64,000 nucleotides of DNA from Microbacterium sp. EST19A (GTDB lineage Bacteria; Actinomycetota; Actinomycetes; Actinomycetales; Microbacteriaceae). Positions 8,946-17,698 of the stretch are shown piece after piece (position 1 is the first letter of the stretch; every line of letters begins with the position of its first letter). The stretch is from the NCBI RefSeq assembly GCF_019969685.1, contig NZ_JAHXYZ010000002.1:62001-126000 (forward strand), read 5' to 3'. The position numbers and the translations under genes were made by a program. The notes under the pieces were generated by a model. The model saw only the letters and a list, made by a program, of their open reading frames with translations, did no database searches and was not told where the DNA came from.

Positions 8946-9028
8946 TGCCGGCGGTGGGACTCGAACCCACACGCCCTTTCGGACAAAGCATTTTGAGTGC
9001 TCCGCGTCTGCCATTCCGCCACGCCGGC
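8946..9028 (-). tRNA. tRNA-Leu (anticodon CAA)
   Basis: An 83-base class II tRNA on the minus strand. The acceptor stem GCCGGCG pairs with CGCCGGC, the anticodon loop CTCAAAA gives CAA, there is a long variable arm, and the T-arm carries GTTCGAGTC. The discriminator is A and CCA is not fully encoded (CCC follows). It reads leucine UUG codons. Its 3' end faces the low-GC gene at 6164-8836, a common site for integration. Confidence 0.96.
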
Positions 9029-9108
9029 TCGTGTGTCGCGCCTTCGACTTTAGCGCAGCGGATCCCGAGGGCGCGCCGCGCGACCGCCGGTGCACAGGGC
9101 CTCTCCAC

Positions 9109-9114
9109 TAGGAT
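9109..9114 (+). promoter_or_regulatory. Leaderless -10 (TAGGAT) of pdtaR
   Basis: TAGGAT is followed by exactly 6 bases and the GTG start at 9121. There is no ribosome-binding site, so the mRNA probably begins at the start codon. Confidence 0.55.
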
Positions 9115-9120
9115 GGATCT

Positions 9121-9738
9121 GTGACAGAGGAAGAACAGGCTGTAGAGCCCACGGCATCCGCACCCCGACGCGTCGTCGTCGCCGAAGATGAGTCGTTGAT
9201 CCGTCTCGACATCGTCGAGATCCTTCGCGACAACGGCTTCGATGTCGTCGGCGAGGCCGGAGACGGCGAGACCGCTGTCGCGCTCGCGACCGAGCTCCGC
9301 CCCGACCTGGTCATCATGGATGTGAAGATGCCCCAGCTGGACGGCATCAGCGCGGCCGAGAAGCTGCACAAGGGCAACATCGCCCCGGTCGTGCTCCTGA
9401 CGGCTTTCAGCCAGAAGGAGCTCGTCGAGCGGGCGAGCGAGGCGGGCGCCCTGGCGTACGTCGTGAAGCCCTTCACCCCGAACGACCTGCTCCCGGCGAT
9501 CGAGATCGCTCTCGCCCGTCACGAGCAGATCATCACGCTCGAGGCCGAGGTCGCCGACATGGTCGAGCGCTTCGAGACCCGCAAGCTGGTCGACCGCGCC
9601 AAGGGTCTTCTCAACGAGAAGATGGGCCTGAGCGAGCCCGAGGCGTTCCGCTGGATCCAGAAGGCGTCGATGGATCGCCGTCTGACGATGCAGGACGTCG
9701 CCAAGGCGATCATCGAGCAGCTCGCGCCGAAGAAGTGA
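9121..9738 (+). CDS. pdtaR: ANTAR-domain response regulator, PdtaR type
   Basis: The 205-residue protein has an N-terminal receiver domain (acidic pair E22-D23, phosphoacceptor Asp at about 67 in VIMDVKMP, the LLTAF threonine and the VVKPF lysine). A C-terminal ANTAR RNA-binding domain follows a linker helix (LVDRAKGLLNEKMGLSEPEA, then MQDVAKAII). Related PdtaR proteins, activated by the PdtaS histidine kinase, act as antiterminators on mRNA hairpins. The kinase is not in this window. A leaderless -10 fixes the GTG start. Confidence 0.93.
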   Translation: MTEEEQAVEPTASAPRRVVVAEDESLIRLDIVEILRDNGFDVVGEAGDGETAVALATELRPDLVIMDVKMPQLDGISAAEKLHKGNIAPVVLLTAFSQKELVERASEAGALAYVVKPFTPNDLLPAIEIALARHEQIITLEAEVADMVERFETRKLVDRAKGLLNEKMGLSEPEAFRWIQKASMDRRLTMQDVAKAIIEQLAPKK

Positions 9739-9754
9739 GCCCGGAGGGCTCGGA

Positions 9755-10336
9755 TTGAGCCTGCCGAGATCTCACTTCCGGCTCGACGCCGAGCACATCC
9801 TGCGCCCGATCCGCCTCGGCGACGGCGCAGCACTGGCACGCGCCTATCTCGCGAACCGCGAGCACCTCGCTCCCTGGGAACCCACCCGCTCCGAGGCGTT
9901 CTTCACCGAGGCCGTTCAAGAGGAGCAGGCGCAGCAGTGCGTGACGGATGCCGCGTCGGGCCGCAGCATCCGCTTCGTGATCGAGTCGGACGACGGCGAG
10001 ATCCGCGGGCGGATGAACCTGAACAACATCGTGCGCGGCGCGTTCTGGAGCGCGGATCTCGGGTACTGGATCGACGTGTCCCGGCTGCGCAGGGGTCTGG
10101 CCTCCCGCGCGGTCGACCGGGTCGCCGAGCACGCGCGGGAAGAGCTGCGGCTGCATCGTCTCCAGGCGGCGACCCTGCTGCACAACACGGGGTCGCAGCG
10201 GGTGCTCACCGGTGCCGGCTTCGAGCGCATCGGGTCGGCCCCGAAGTACCTGCGGATCGCGGGGGAGTGGCAGGACCACCTGCTGTTCCAGCTGCTGCTG
10301 GAGGAGCCGCTCAGCCCGCGGCGGGAACGTCCTTGA
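9755..10336 (+). CDS. GNAT acetyltransferase, RimJ/RimL-like
   Basis: A 193-residue acetyltransferase of the GNAT fold, close to the RimJ/RimL group that acetylates protein N-termini using acetyl-CoA. Seen features are the early LRPIRLGD strand, LGYWIDVSRLRRGLASRAV for the acetyl-CoA loop, and LHNTGSQRVLTGAGF for the last helix. The TTG start has GGAGGG 7 bases upstream and follows the pdtaR stop by 16 bases, so it may be co-transcribed. Its last 26 bases overlap the convergent thioesterase gene. Confidence 0.85.
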   Translation: MSLPRSHFRLDAEHILRPIRLGDGAALARAYLANREHLAPWEPTRSEAFFTEAVQEEQAQQCVTDAASGRSIRFVIESDDGEIRGRMNLNNIVRGAFWSADLGYWIDVSRLRRGLASRAVDRVAEHAREELRLHRLQAATLLHNTGSQRVLTGAGFERIGSAPKYLRIAGEWQDHLLFQLLLEEPLSPRRERP

Positions 10337-10739
10337 TCATGTTCGTGATCCGGATCGTGGAACAGCGCCGCCCCTGATCGTCGGTCACGACGATCTCGTG
10401 CACCGTGATGCTCCGGCCGAGGTGCACCGGGGTGCAGACTCCGGTGACGACGCCCGACGTGGCGGAGCGCGTGTGCGTCGCGTTGATGTCGACGCCGACC
10501 GCGAGGCGGCCGGGACCGGCGTGCAGGTTCGCGGCCATCGAACCGAGCGATTCTCCGAGGACGACATAGGCGCCGCCGTGCATGAGGCCGACGGGCTGCG
10601 TGTTGCCCTCCACGGGCAGTGTGGCGACGCAGCGTTCGAGGGTGAACTCGAGGAACTCCATGCCCATCTTCTGAGCGAGTGCGCCCATCCCTCGGGCTGT
10701 CGCCCAGTCGAGTCCCTCGCTCGTCGAGACGTCGCTCAT
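10311..10739 (-). CDS. Hotdog-fold thioesterase, PaaI/MenI-like
   Basis: The 142-residue protein is a single hotdog domain that hydrolyses acyl-CoA thioesters. The helix-start motif GLMHGGAYVVLGESLGS (about 86-102) is typical, with Gly-His-Gly-Gly at the active site and the Glu of GES as the likely catalytic residue, as in aryl-CoA thioesterases. The later strand DINATHTRSATSG fits the substrate side. It could act on DHNA-CoA (MenI) or phenylacetyl-type CoA; the sequence does not decide. It is tail-to-tail with the acetyltransferase and divergent from polA. Confidence 0.88.
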   Translation of the reverse strand: MSDVSTSEGLDWATARGMGALAQKMGMEFLEFTLERCVATLPVEGNTQPVGLMHGGAYVVLGESLGSMAANLHAGPGRLAVGVDINATHTRSATSGVVTGVCTPVHLGRSITVHEIVVTDDQGRRCSTIRITNMIKDVPAAG

Positions 10740-10772
10740 GAATCCTCCTCAGCGGGTGTCTGTCGTCCTCGT

Positions 10773-10778
10773 TAGGCT
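10773..10778 (+). promoter_or_regulatory. Leaderless -10 (TAGGCT) of polA
   Basis: TAGGCT, 6 bases, then the GTG start at 10785. No SD-like sequence at useful spacing. Confidence 0.55.
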
Positions 10779-10784
10779 GACAGG

Positions 10785-13418
10785 GTGACGGACTCCGCAA
10801 AGCCTACCCTCATGGTCATCGACGGCCATTCGCTCGCCTATCGTGCCTTCTTCGCCCTTCCGGTCGAGAACTTCACGACCAAGGACAACCAGCACACGAA
10901 CGCCATCTACGGCTTCCTGTCGATGCTGGTGAACCTCATCAAGGCCGAGCAGCCGACCCATCTGGCGATCGCCTTCGACACCTCGCGGCATTCGTTCCGC
11001 ACCGATGAGTACCCCGAGTACAAGGCGACGCGGTCAGAGACCCCGCAGGAGTTCCGGGGCCAGATCCCGCTGCTCCAGGACTGCCTCGCGGCGATGTCGA
11101 TCCCCGTCCTCACGAAAGAGGGCATCGAGGCCGACGACATCCTCGCCACGCTCTCGACGCAGGGCGTCGAGCAGGGCTACGACGTACTGATCGTCTCGGG
11201 AGACCGTGACAGCATCCAGCTCGTCAACGACGAGGTCACGCTGCTGTACCCGAACGTGCAGGGCGTCTCGCAGCTGAAGCGCTACGACCCCGCGACGGTG
11301 CAGGAGCGCTACGGAGTGCGGCCGGAGCAGTATCCCGACATCGCCGCGCTCGTCGGCGAGACCAGCGACAACCTGCCGGGCGTGCCCAAGGTCGGCGAGA
11401 AGACCGCCGTGAAGTGGCTCACGCAGTTCGGCACGCTCGACGAGCTGCTCGATCGCGCCGACGAGATCAAGGGCGTGGTGGGCGGCAATCTGCGCGACCA
11501 CATCGACGACGTGCGGCGCAACCGCAAGCTGAACCGACTCCTCACCGACGTCGAGCTTCCCGTCGCACCCGACGACCTCGCGGTGACGCCGATCGATGCG
11601 CAGGCAGTGCGCGACATCTTCGCGCGGCTGGAGTTCCGCACGCTGCTCCCGCGTGTATTCGAGGCCGTCGGCGCAGGTGAAGTGGCCGACGACCCGGCGT
11701 CGGCCGTCGTGCTTCCCGTCCCCGTCGAGGTCGCCCCCGCGGATCTCGCCGCGTGGGCTGCCGCGCAAGACGGCGACGTCGCTGTGCGGATCATCACCCA
11801 GAACGGCAAGCCCGTCCGCATCGGGGTGGCCACGACCAGCGACCTGCGCGAGTCGGACTGGACCGATGCCGCGCCGGAGGCGCTGCGCGACTGGATCGAG
11901 TCGCCGAGCCCGAAGGTTCTGCACGATGCGAAGCCGCAGGTGAAGGCGCTGCTGCGCCAGGGCATCCGCCTCGATGGGCTGGGGTACGACACGAGTCTCG
12001 CCGGCTGGCTGCTGCGGCCGAGCTTCCCCGACAAGACGCTTGCCGACCTCGTCGAGCGCTACCTCGGCGAGAAGCTGCCCGAGGCCGATCCGTCGCAACT
12101 GGTCCCCGAGACCGAAGGGGCGACGCCGTCGCAGGAGGCCTGGTTCGCGCTCCGCGTTGCCGACGCCCTGCGGGAAGACATCCCCGACTCCGTGAACAAG
12201 GTCCTCGTCGACATCGAACTGCCGACCTTGCTCACGCTCGCCGACATGGAGGTCGCCGGCGTCTCCGTGTCGCACGACGTGCTCTCGACCTTCTCGGGCG
12301 AGCTCGCCACGCGCGCCGAGGGGCTCGCACAGGAGGCGTTCACCAGCATCGGACGCGAGTTCAACCTGGGGTCGCCCAAGCAGCTGCAGGAGGTGCTGTT
12401 CGAAGACCTGCAGCTTCCGAAGACCCGCAAGACGAAGTCGGGATACTCGACCGATGCCGCCGCGCTGGCCGATCTGCAGGAGACGCACCCGCATCCCTTC
12501 CTGAGTCTGCTCCTGCAGCACCGTGAGGCGACGAAGCTCCGTCAGATCATCGAGTCGCTCGACACCGCGATCGGAGACGACCACCGGGTGCACACGACCT
12601 ACGTGCAGACCGGAAGCCAGACCGGACGACTGTCGAGCACCGACCCCAACCTGCAGAACATCCCGGTCCGCACCGAGGAGTCGCGCCGCATCCGCAGCGC
12701 CTTCCAGGTCGGCGAGGGGTACGAGGCACTCCTCACCGCGGACTACTCGCAGATCGAGATGCGCATCATGGCGCACCTCTCCGGCGACGAGGGGCTCATC
12801 GAGGCGTTCAACAGCGGGGAAGACCTGCACCGGTTCGTCGGCGCTCGCGTGTTCGGTGTCGACCCGAGCGATGTGACGGCGGCGATGCGCACGAAGGTCA
12901 AGGCGATGTCGTACGGCCTCGTCTACGGGCTCTCGGCTTTCGGCCTCTCGAAGCAGCTGCGCATCGAGCAGTCCGAGGCGAAACAGCTGATGGTCGAGTA
13001 CTTCGCGCGCTTCGGAGCGGTGCGCGACTACCTCCGTGCGTCGGTGATGAAGGCGAAAGAGGTCGGTTACACCGAGACGATCTTCGGACGCCGCCGCCCG
13101 TTCCCCGATCTCGCAAGCCCGAACCGCGTCCTGCGCGAGAATGCCGAGCGCGCCGCGCTGAACGCTCCGATCCAGGGGAGTGCGGCCGACATCATGAAGA
13201 TCGCGCTGCTGCACATCCACGACGACCTGCGGTCCGAGAAGCTCTCGTCGCGCGCACTGCTGCAGATCCACGACGAGCTCGTGGTCGAGGTCGCTCCCGG
13301 CGAGTGGGACGCGGTGGAGCGGGTCGTCCGCACGCGGATGGGCGATGCAGCCGACCTCCAGGTTCCGCTCGACGTGCAGGTCGGCCGCGGTGCCGACTGG
13401 AACGAGGCTGCGCACTGA
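10785..13418 (+). CDS. polA: DNA polymerase I
   Basis: The 877-residue enzyme fills gaps and removes RNA primers in replication and repair. The N-terminal 5'-3' nuclease runs to about residue 290 (VIDGHSLAYRAFFALP at the start; GDRDSIQLV and ETSDNLPGV later). The polymerase domain has motif A DYSQIEMRIMAHLSG (about 653), motif B with the KAMSYGLVYG region, and motif C QIHDELVVEV (about 826). The middle domain lacks the DxE metal-binding pair of proofreading enzymes, as in other actinobacteria, so 3'-5' exonuclease activity is not expected. Confidence 0.97.
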   Translation: MTDSAKPTLMVIDGHSLAYRAFFALPVENFTTKDNQHTNAIYGFLSMLVNLIKAEQPTHLAIAFDTSRHSFRTDEYPEYKATRSETPQEFRGQIPLLQDCLAAMSIPVLTKEGIEADDILATLSTQGVEQGYDVLIVSGDRDSIQLVNDEVTLLYPNVQGVSQLKRYDPATVQERYGVRPEQYPDIAALVGETSDNLPGVPKVGEKTAVKWLTQFGTLDELLDRADEIKGVVGGNLRDHIDDVRRNRKLNRLLTDVELPVAPDDLAVTPIDAQAVRDIFARLEFRTLLPRVFEAVGAGEVADDPASAVVLPVPVEVAPADLAAWAAAQDGDVAVRIITQNGKPVRIGVATTSDLRESDWTDAAPEALRDWIESPSPKVLHDAKPQVKALLRQGIRLDGLGYDTSLAGWLLRPSFPDKTLADLVERYLGEKLPEADPSQLVPETEGATPSQEAWFALRVADALREDIPDSVNKVLVDIELPTLLTLADMEVAGVSVSHDVLSTFSGELATRAEGLAQEAFTSIGREFNLGSPKQLQEVLFEDLQLPKTRKTKSGYSTDAAALADLQETHPHPFLSLLLQHREATKLRQIIESLDTAIGDDHRVHTTYVQTGSQTGRLSSTDPNLQNIPVRTEESRRIRSAFQVGEGYEALLTADYSQIEMRIMAHLSGDEGLIEAFNSGEDLHRFVGARVFGVDPSDVTAAMRTKVKAMSYGLVYGLSAFGLSKQLRIEQSEAKQLMVEYFARFGAVRDYLRASVMKAKEVGYTETIFGRRRPFPDLASPNRVLRENAERAALNAPIQGSAADIMKIALLHIHDDLRSEKLSSRALLQIHDELVVEVAPGEWDAVERVVRTRMGDAADLQVPLDVQVGRGADWNEAAH

Positions 13419-13479
13419 GCAGCCCCACACGGGAGTCCGGCGACGGACAGAACCGATATATCGAAGAGGTGCCGGGGAT

Positions 13480-13485
13480 TAGGCT
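13480..13485 (+). promoter_or_regulatory. Leaderless -10 (TAGGCT) of DUF885 gene
   Basis: TAGGCT, 6 bases (GAAGGG), then the ATG at 13492. GAAGGG is too close to the ATG to act as a normal ribosome-binding site. Confidence 0.55.
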
Positions 13486-13491
13486 GAAGGG

Positions 13492-15168
13492 ATGACTTCA
13501 GCTCCCCGCACTCCGTCCGCCATCGACAAGGTCGCCGATGAGTGGGTCGATACGATCGCTGTCCTCGCACCCACCCTCGGCACCTACATCGGCCGCGACG
13601 AGGTGAACGACCGCTTCGGCGACCTGAGCCCGCAGGGGCACGAAGAGATCGCTGCGGCGACTCGCGCGACGCTCGACAAGCTGTCCGCCCTCGAGCCCGT
13701 CGACGCGATCGACGAGGTCACCCAGACCGACCTGAGCGCGGAGCTGCGCCTCGACCTCGAGTTCCACGAGGCGAAGTGGCACCTGCGCGATCTCAACGTG
13801 ATCGCCTCGAACGCGCAGGACGTGCGCGCGGCATTCGATCTGATGCCGACGGCCACGGCCGACGACTGGAGCGTCGTCGCGACGCGTCTCGCCGCCGTGC
13901 CCGACGCACTGCGCGGCTACACCGAGACCCTGCGACAGGGCATCGCCGAAGGTGTCACCCCGGCACGTCGCCAGGTCGTCGAGGTCGCCACCCAGATCGA
14001 CCGCTACACCGCAGACGACGGCTTCTTCGCCGCTTTCGTCGCCGATGCGGCCCCGGAAGAGGGACAGCTCCCGGCTTCGCTCGCGCGCACGCTCGCCGAC
14101 AACTCCGCAGCAGCGCGGGTCGCCTACGGTGAGCTCCGTCGCTTCCTCGCGGAAGAGCTCGCCCCCGCGGCGGGAGACGTCGACGCTGTCGGCCGCGAGC
14201 TCTACGCACTGAACTCGCGTCGCTTCCTCGGTGCCACGATCGACCTGGACGAGACCTACGAGTGGGGTCGTGAAGAACTCGCCCGCATGGTCGCCGAGCA
14301 GACCGCCATCGCGAACGAGATCCTTCCCGGCGCCTCGGTCGAGGAGGCCGTCGCGCACCTGGAGTCCGACCCCGCCCGCAAGCTCGTCGGCACGGATGCG
14401 CTCCAGAAGTGGATGCAGGAGACCAGCGACCGTGCCGTCGCCGAGCTCGGCGCCTCGCACTTCGACATCCCGGAGGCGATCCGCACGATCGAGTGCATGA
14501 TCGCCCCGACCCAGGAGGGCGGGATCTACTACACGGGTCCCACCGACGACTTCTCCCGTCCCGGCCGCATGTGGTGGTCGGTGCCCGAGGGCGTCACCGA
14601 GTTCGATACCTGGCGTGAGCTGACCACGGTCTTCCACGAGGGTGTGCCGGGCCACCACCTGCAGATCGCCCAGGCGGTCTACAACCGCGCAGAGCTGAAC
14701 TCCTGGCGACGTCTGCTGGCGGGCACCTCCGGACATGCCGAGGGCTGGGCCCTCTACGCCGAGCGCCTCATGGAGCAGCTCGGCTACCTGGATGACCCCG
14801 CCGACCGTCTCGGCATGCTCGACGGGCAGCGCATGCGCGCCGCCCGCGTCGTGCTCGACATCGGCGTGCACCTCGGCAAGCCCCGCCTCGACGGCACGGG
14901 CACCTGGGACGCCGCCTATGCCCTCGACTTCATGCGCGGGAACGTCAACATGTCGGACCAGTTCGTGCAGTTCGAGGTGAACCGCTACCTCGGCTGGCCG
15001 GGGCAGGCTCCCTCCTACAAGGTCGGACAGCGTATCTGGGAGCAGATCCGCGATGCCGTCCGCGCGGCCGAGGGGGAGTCGTTCTCGTTCAAGGACTTCC
15101 ACAAGCGCGCGCTCGACATGGGCGGCGTGGGCCTCGACACCCTGCGCAACTCGCTCCTGCCGCGCTGA
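13492..15168 (+). CDS. DUF885 family metallopeptidase-like protein
   Basis: A 558-residue DUF885 protein. The family is zincin-like: the motif FHEGVPGHHLQ at about 381-391 supplies the metal-binding His-Glu-His set, and a GHAEGWALYAERLM helix (about 419-432) adds the downstream Glu. No signal peptide, so probably a cytoplasmic peptidase. Length agrees with the family (about 550-600). It stands as its own leaderless unit between polA and the flavin monooxygenase. Substrate is unknown. Confidence 0.9.
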   Translation: MTSAPRTPSAIDKVADEWVDTIAVLAPTLGTYIGRDEVNDRFGDLSPQGHEEIAAATRATLDKLSALEPVDAIDEVTQTDLSAELRLDLEFHEAKWHLRDLNVIASNAQDVRAAFDLMPTATADDWSVVATRLAAVPDALRGYTETLRQGIAEGVTPARRQVVEVATQIDRYTADDGFFAAFVADAAPEEGQLPASLARTLADNSAAARVAYGELRRFLAEELAPAAGDVDAVGRELYALNSRRFLGATIDLDETYEWGREELARMVAEQTAIANEILPGASVEEAVAHLESDPARKLVGTDALQKWMQETSDRAVAELGASHFDIPEAIRTIECMIAPTQEGGIYYTGPTDDFSRPGRMWWSVPEGVTEFDTWRELTTVFHEGVPGHHLQIAQAVYNRAELNSWRRLLAGTSGHAEGWALYAERLMEQLGYLDDPADRLGMLDGQRMRAARVVLDIGVHLGKPRLDGTGTWDAAYALDFMRGNVNMSDQFVQFEVNRYLGWPGQAPSYKVGQRIWEQIRDAVRAAEGESFSFKDFHKRALDMGGVGLDTLRNSLLPR

Positions 15169-15222
15169 CGGGAATGCCGCGCGGTCGCACCGTGTTCATT
15201 CACCTGAATGGAAAGGGATGAC

Positions 15223-16257
15223 ATGAGCATCGAATTCGGGCTGGACACGTTCGGCGACATCACGCGAGATGCGGATGGCGAGCTTCTCACGGCGGCGCAG
15301 ACGATCCGCAACGTCGTGGCGCAGGCGGAACTGGCCGACAGCGTCGGCGTGGACTTCTTCGGCGTGGGGGAGCACCACCGCTCCGAGTTCGCTGTCTCCG
15401 CGCCGGAGATGGTGCTGGCGGCGATCGCCGCGCGCACCGAGCGCATCCGCCTCGGCACGGCCGTCACCGTGCTGTCATCCGACGACCCCGTCCGCGTCTT
15501 CGAACGCTTCTCGACGCTCGACGCACTCTCCGGTGGCCGCGCCGAGGTCGTGCTCGGCCGGGGATCCTTCATCGAATCCTTCCCGCTGTTCGGCTACGAC
15601 CTCCGCGACTACGAGGCGCTCTTCGAGCAGAAGCTCGAACTGTTCACGGAGCTGCTGAAGGAGGAGCCGGTCACCTGGTCGGGCACGATGCGCGCCTCGC
15701 TGGAGAACGCGAACGTGTTCCCCAAGACCGAGAACGGCCTTCGCACGTGGGTCGGCGTGGGTGGCAGCCCCGAATCCGTCGTTCGCGTCGCCCGGCACGG
15801 TCTCGGACTGATGCTCGCGATCATCGGCGGCCCCGCCGTGCGGTTCAAGCCGTTCGTCGAGCTGTACCACCGCTCGGTCGCGTCCTTCGGAACGACCTCG
15901 CACCCGATATCGGTGCACTCGCCCGGCCACATCGCCGAGACGGATGCCGAAGCCTGGGACGCCGCGTACTCCGGCTTCGAGGCGATGAACAACACCATCG
16001 GACGCGAGCGCGGCTGGCCTGCGTACAGCCGCGCGCGTTTCCAGAACGACGTCGGTCCCGAGGGCGCCATCTATGCGGGTTCCCCCGACCGTGTCGCGGC
16101 CAAGATCGCCGACACCGTCACGACGCTCGGACTCGGACGGTTCGATCTCAAGTACGCGACCGGCACGCTCTCGCACGAGTCCATGATGCGCAGCATCGAG
16201 CTCTACGGCACCGAGGTGATCCCGCGGGTGCGCAAGATCCTGGCCGCGCGCGACTGA
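15223..16257 (+). CDS. LLM-class flavin-dependent oxidoreductase
   Basis: A 344-residue luciferase-like monooxygenase that would use reduced FMN or F420. Family marks are IEFGLDTFGDITRD at the N-terminus, DFFGVGEHHRSEFAVSAPE (about 43-61), RIRLGTAVTVLSSDDPVRV (about 78-96) and GRAEVVLGRGSF (about 107-118). The ATG at 15223 is preferred over 15208 because GAAAGGG lies about 6 bases before it and the family starts there. Substrate cannot be told. A 17-bp hairpin follows the stop. Confidence 0.88.
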   Translation: MSIEFGLDTFGDITRDADGELLTAAQTIRNVVAQAELADSVGVDFFGVGEHHRSEFAVSAPEMVLAAIAARTERIRLGTAVTVLSSDDPVRVFERFSTLDALSGGRAEVVLGRGSFIESFPLFGYDLRDYEALFEQKLELFTELLKEEPVTWSGTMRASLENANVFPKTENGLRTWVGVGGSPESVVRVARHGLGLMLAIIGGPAVRFKPFVELYHRSVASFGTTSHPISVHSPGHIAETDAEAWDAAYSGFEAMNNTIGRERGWPAYSRARFQNDVGPEGAIYAGSPDRVAAKIADTVTTLGLGRFDLKYATGTLSHESMMRSIELYGTEVIPRVRKILAARD

Positions 16258-16262
16258 GCCGT

Positions 16263-16300
16263 CATCGTAGGGCGGCGCGGGTGCGCGCCGCCCTACGATG
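16263..16300 (+). terminator. 17-bp perfect hairpin: terminator and/or operator
   Basis: Arms 16263-16279 and 16284-16300 are perfectly complementary around a 4-base loop, starting 5 bases after the oxidoreductase stop. It probably terminates that gene. The right arm also contains TACGAT (16294-16299), correctly spaced as a leaderless -10 for the MFS gene at 16306, so the same DNA may be promoter and operator. Confidence 0.8.
16294..16299 (+). promoter_or_regulatory. Leaderless -10 (TACGAT) of MFS gene
   Basis: TACGAT lies in the right arm of the 16263-16300 hairpin and is followed by 6 bases and the ATG at 16306. Alternatively GAGGAC just before the ATG is a very close ribosome-binding site on a longer transcript. 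Confidence 0.45.
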
Positions 16301-16305
16301 AGGAC

Positions 16306-17658
16306 ATGGCCAACACCGCCCTGCCGAGCCGTGCGTCGCTCGCCGAGCGCCTCGACGATCTGCCGTTCACGCGGCGCCATCTCCGCGTGCTCACCGGCTC
16401 GGGAGCCGGCTGGGCGCTCGACGCGATGGACGTCGGACTCATCTCGTTCATCCTCGCCGCGCTCACTCAGCAGTGGGGTCTGACGAAGACGGACGCGGGC
16501 TGGATCGCCTCGATCGGGTTCCTCGGCATGGCGATCGGCGCGACCCTGGGTGGCCTTCTGGCCGACAGGATCGGACGTCGTCAGGTGTTCGCCCTCACGC
16601 TGCTCATCTACGGCATCGCGACGGGCGCGAGTGCGCTGGTCGGCGGAATCGCGGCGCTGCTCGTGCTGCGGTTCTTCGTCGGTCTCGGACTGGGCGCCGA
16701 GCTGCCGGTCGCGTCGACGTACGTGAGCGAATTCGCTCCCGCCCGCATACGCGGCCGCCTCATCGTAATCCTCGAGGCGTTCTGGGCGGTGGGCTGGACC
16801 GCGTCCGCTCTCATCGGGTACTTCGTGATCCCGGCATCCGATGCCGGATGGCGGTGGGCCTTCGCCCTTGGAGCCATTCCGGCGATCTACGCGCTGATCG
16901 TCCGCTGGGGGCTGCCGGAGTCCCCACGATGGCTCGCCTCCCGCGGACGGATCGCCGAGGCGGATCGGATCGTCTCGGCCTTCGAGGCCGAGGCTCGCGT
17001 CGTCGCGGCACCGGCGATCCGCAAGGAGCCGGCATCGCGCGCGATCGCCGTCACGACCCGCGCGCGCCTGAAGACCCTGTGGAACCAGGAGTTCCGCGTG
17101 CGCACTCTCTGCCTCTGGCTCGTGTGGCTGTGCGTCAACTTCGCTTACTACGGCGCGTTCATCTGGATCCCCAGCATCCTGCTCGATGCGGGATTCGACC
17201 TGGTGCGGTCGTTCGGGTTCACGCTCATCATCACGCTGGCGCAGCTGCCCGGGTATGCCGTCGCCGCCTGGCTCATCGAGGTCTGGGGGCGGCGCGCGAC
17301 CCTGTCGGTCTTCCTCGTCGGCTCCGCGGTCTCTGCCGTGTTCTTCGGCACCGCCACCACCGAGACCGCCATCATCGCCTCGGGCATGGCCCTGTCGTTC
17401 TTCAACCTCGGCGCCTGGGGTGCTCTGTACGCGATCACGCCCGAGACGTATCCGACGTCGCTCCGTGGAACCGGTGCAGGATGGGCGGCCGGCGTCGGGC
17501 GCGTCGCCTCCATCGCCGCACCGCTGTCGGTGCCGCTGCTGCTCGTCGCCGGCGGCACGCCGCTGCTTTTCATCGTCTTCGGCGCGTGTTTCGTGGTGGC
17601 GGCGGTCGCCGCTTGGGGACTCGCCGACCGTGGTGGCGCCGCACTCGACGATCGCTGA
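16306..17658 (+). CDS. MFS transporter, metabolite:H+ symporter type
   Basis: The 450-residue protein has about 12 hydrophobic segments. It carries the MFS loop signature LADRIGRRQVF between TM2 and TM3 (about 86-96), the early GWALDAMDVGLISF in TM1 with the Asp pair typical of aromatic acid and nicotinate symporters, and LPESPRWL after TM6 (about 203-210). It resembles NiaP/AAHS-like carriers; the true substrate is not readable. It is a single gene between the 17-bp palindrome and the SGNH hydrolase. Confidence 0.88.
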   Translation: MANTALPSRASLAERLDDLPFTRRHLRVLTGSGAGWALDAMDVGLISFILAALTQQWGLTKTDAGWIASIGFLGMAIGATLGGLLADRIGRRQVFALTLLIYGIATGASALVGGIAALLVLRFFVGLGLGAELPVASTYVSEFAPARIRGRLIVILEAFWAVGWTASALIGYFVIPASDAGWRWAFALGAIPAIYALIVRWGLPESPRWLASRGRIAEADRIVSAFEAEARVVAAPAIRKEPASRAIAVTTRARLKTLWNQEFRVRTLCLWLVWLCVNFAYYGAFIWIPSILLDAGFDLVRSFGFTLIITLAQLPGYAVAAWLIEVWGRRATLSVFLVGSAVSAVFFGTATTETAIIASGMALSFFNLGAWGALYAITPETYPTSLRGTGAGWAAGVGRVASIAAPLSVPLLLVAGGTPLLFIVFGACFVVAAVAAWGLADRGGAALDDR

Positions 17659-17686
17659 GCTGCGCCGCGCCGTCCCCGCGCGGGAA

Positions 17687-17692
17687 TAGGCT
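17687..17692 (+). promoter_or_regulatory. Leaderless -10 (TAGGCT) of SGNH hydrolase
   Basis: TAGGCT, 6 bases, then GTG at 17699; no SD sequence. Confidence 0.55.
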
Positions 17693-17698
17693 TGTGCG

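Noticed and set aside
10785..13418. Missing proofreading residues in PolA as a defect
   Set aside because: Loss of the 3'-5' exonuclease metal ligands is normal for actinobacterial PolA.
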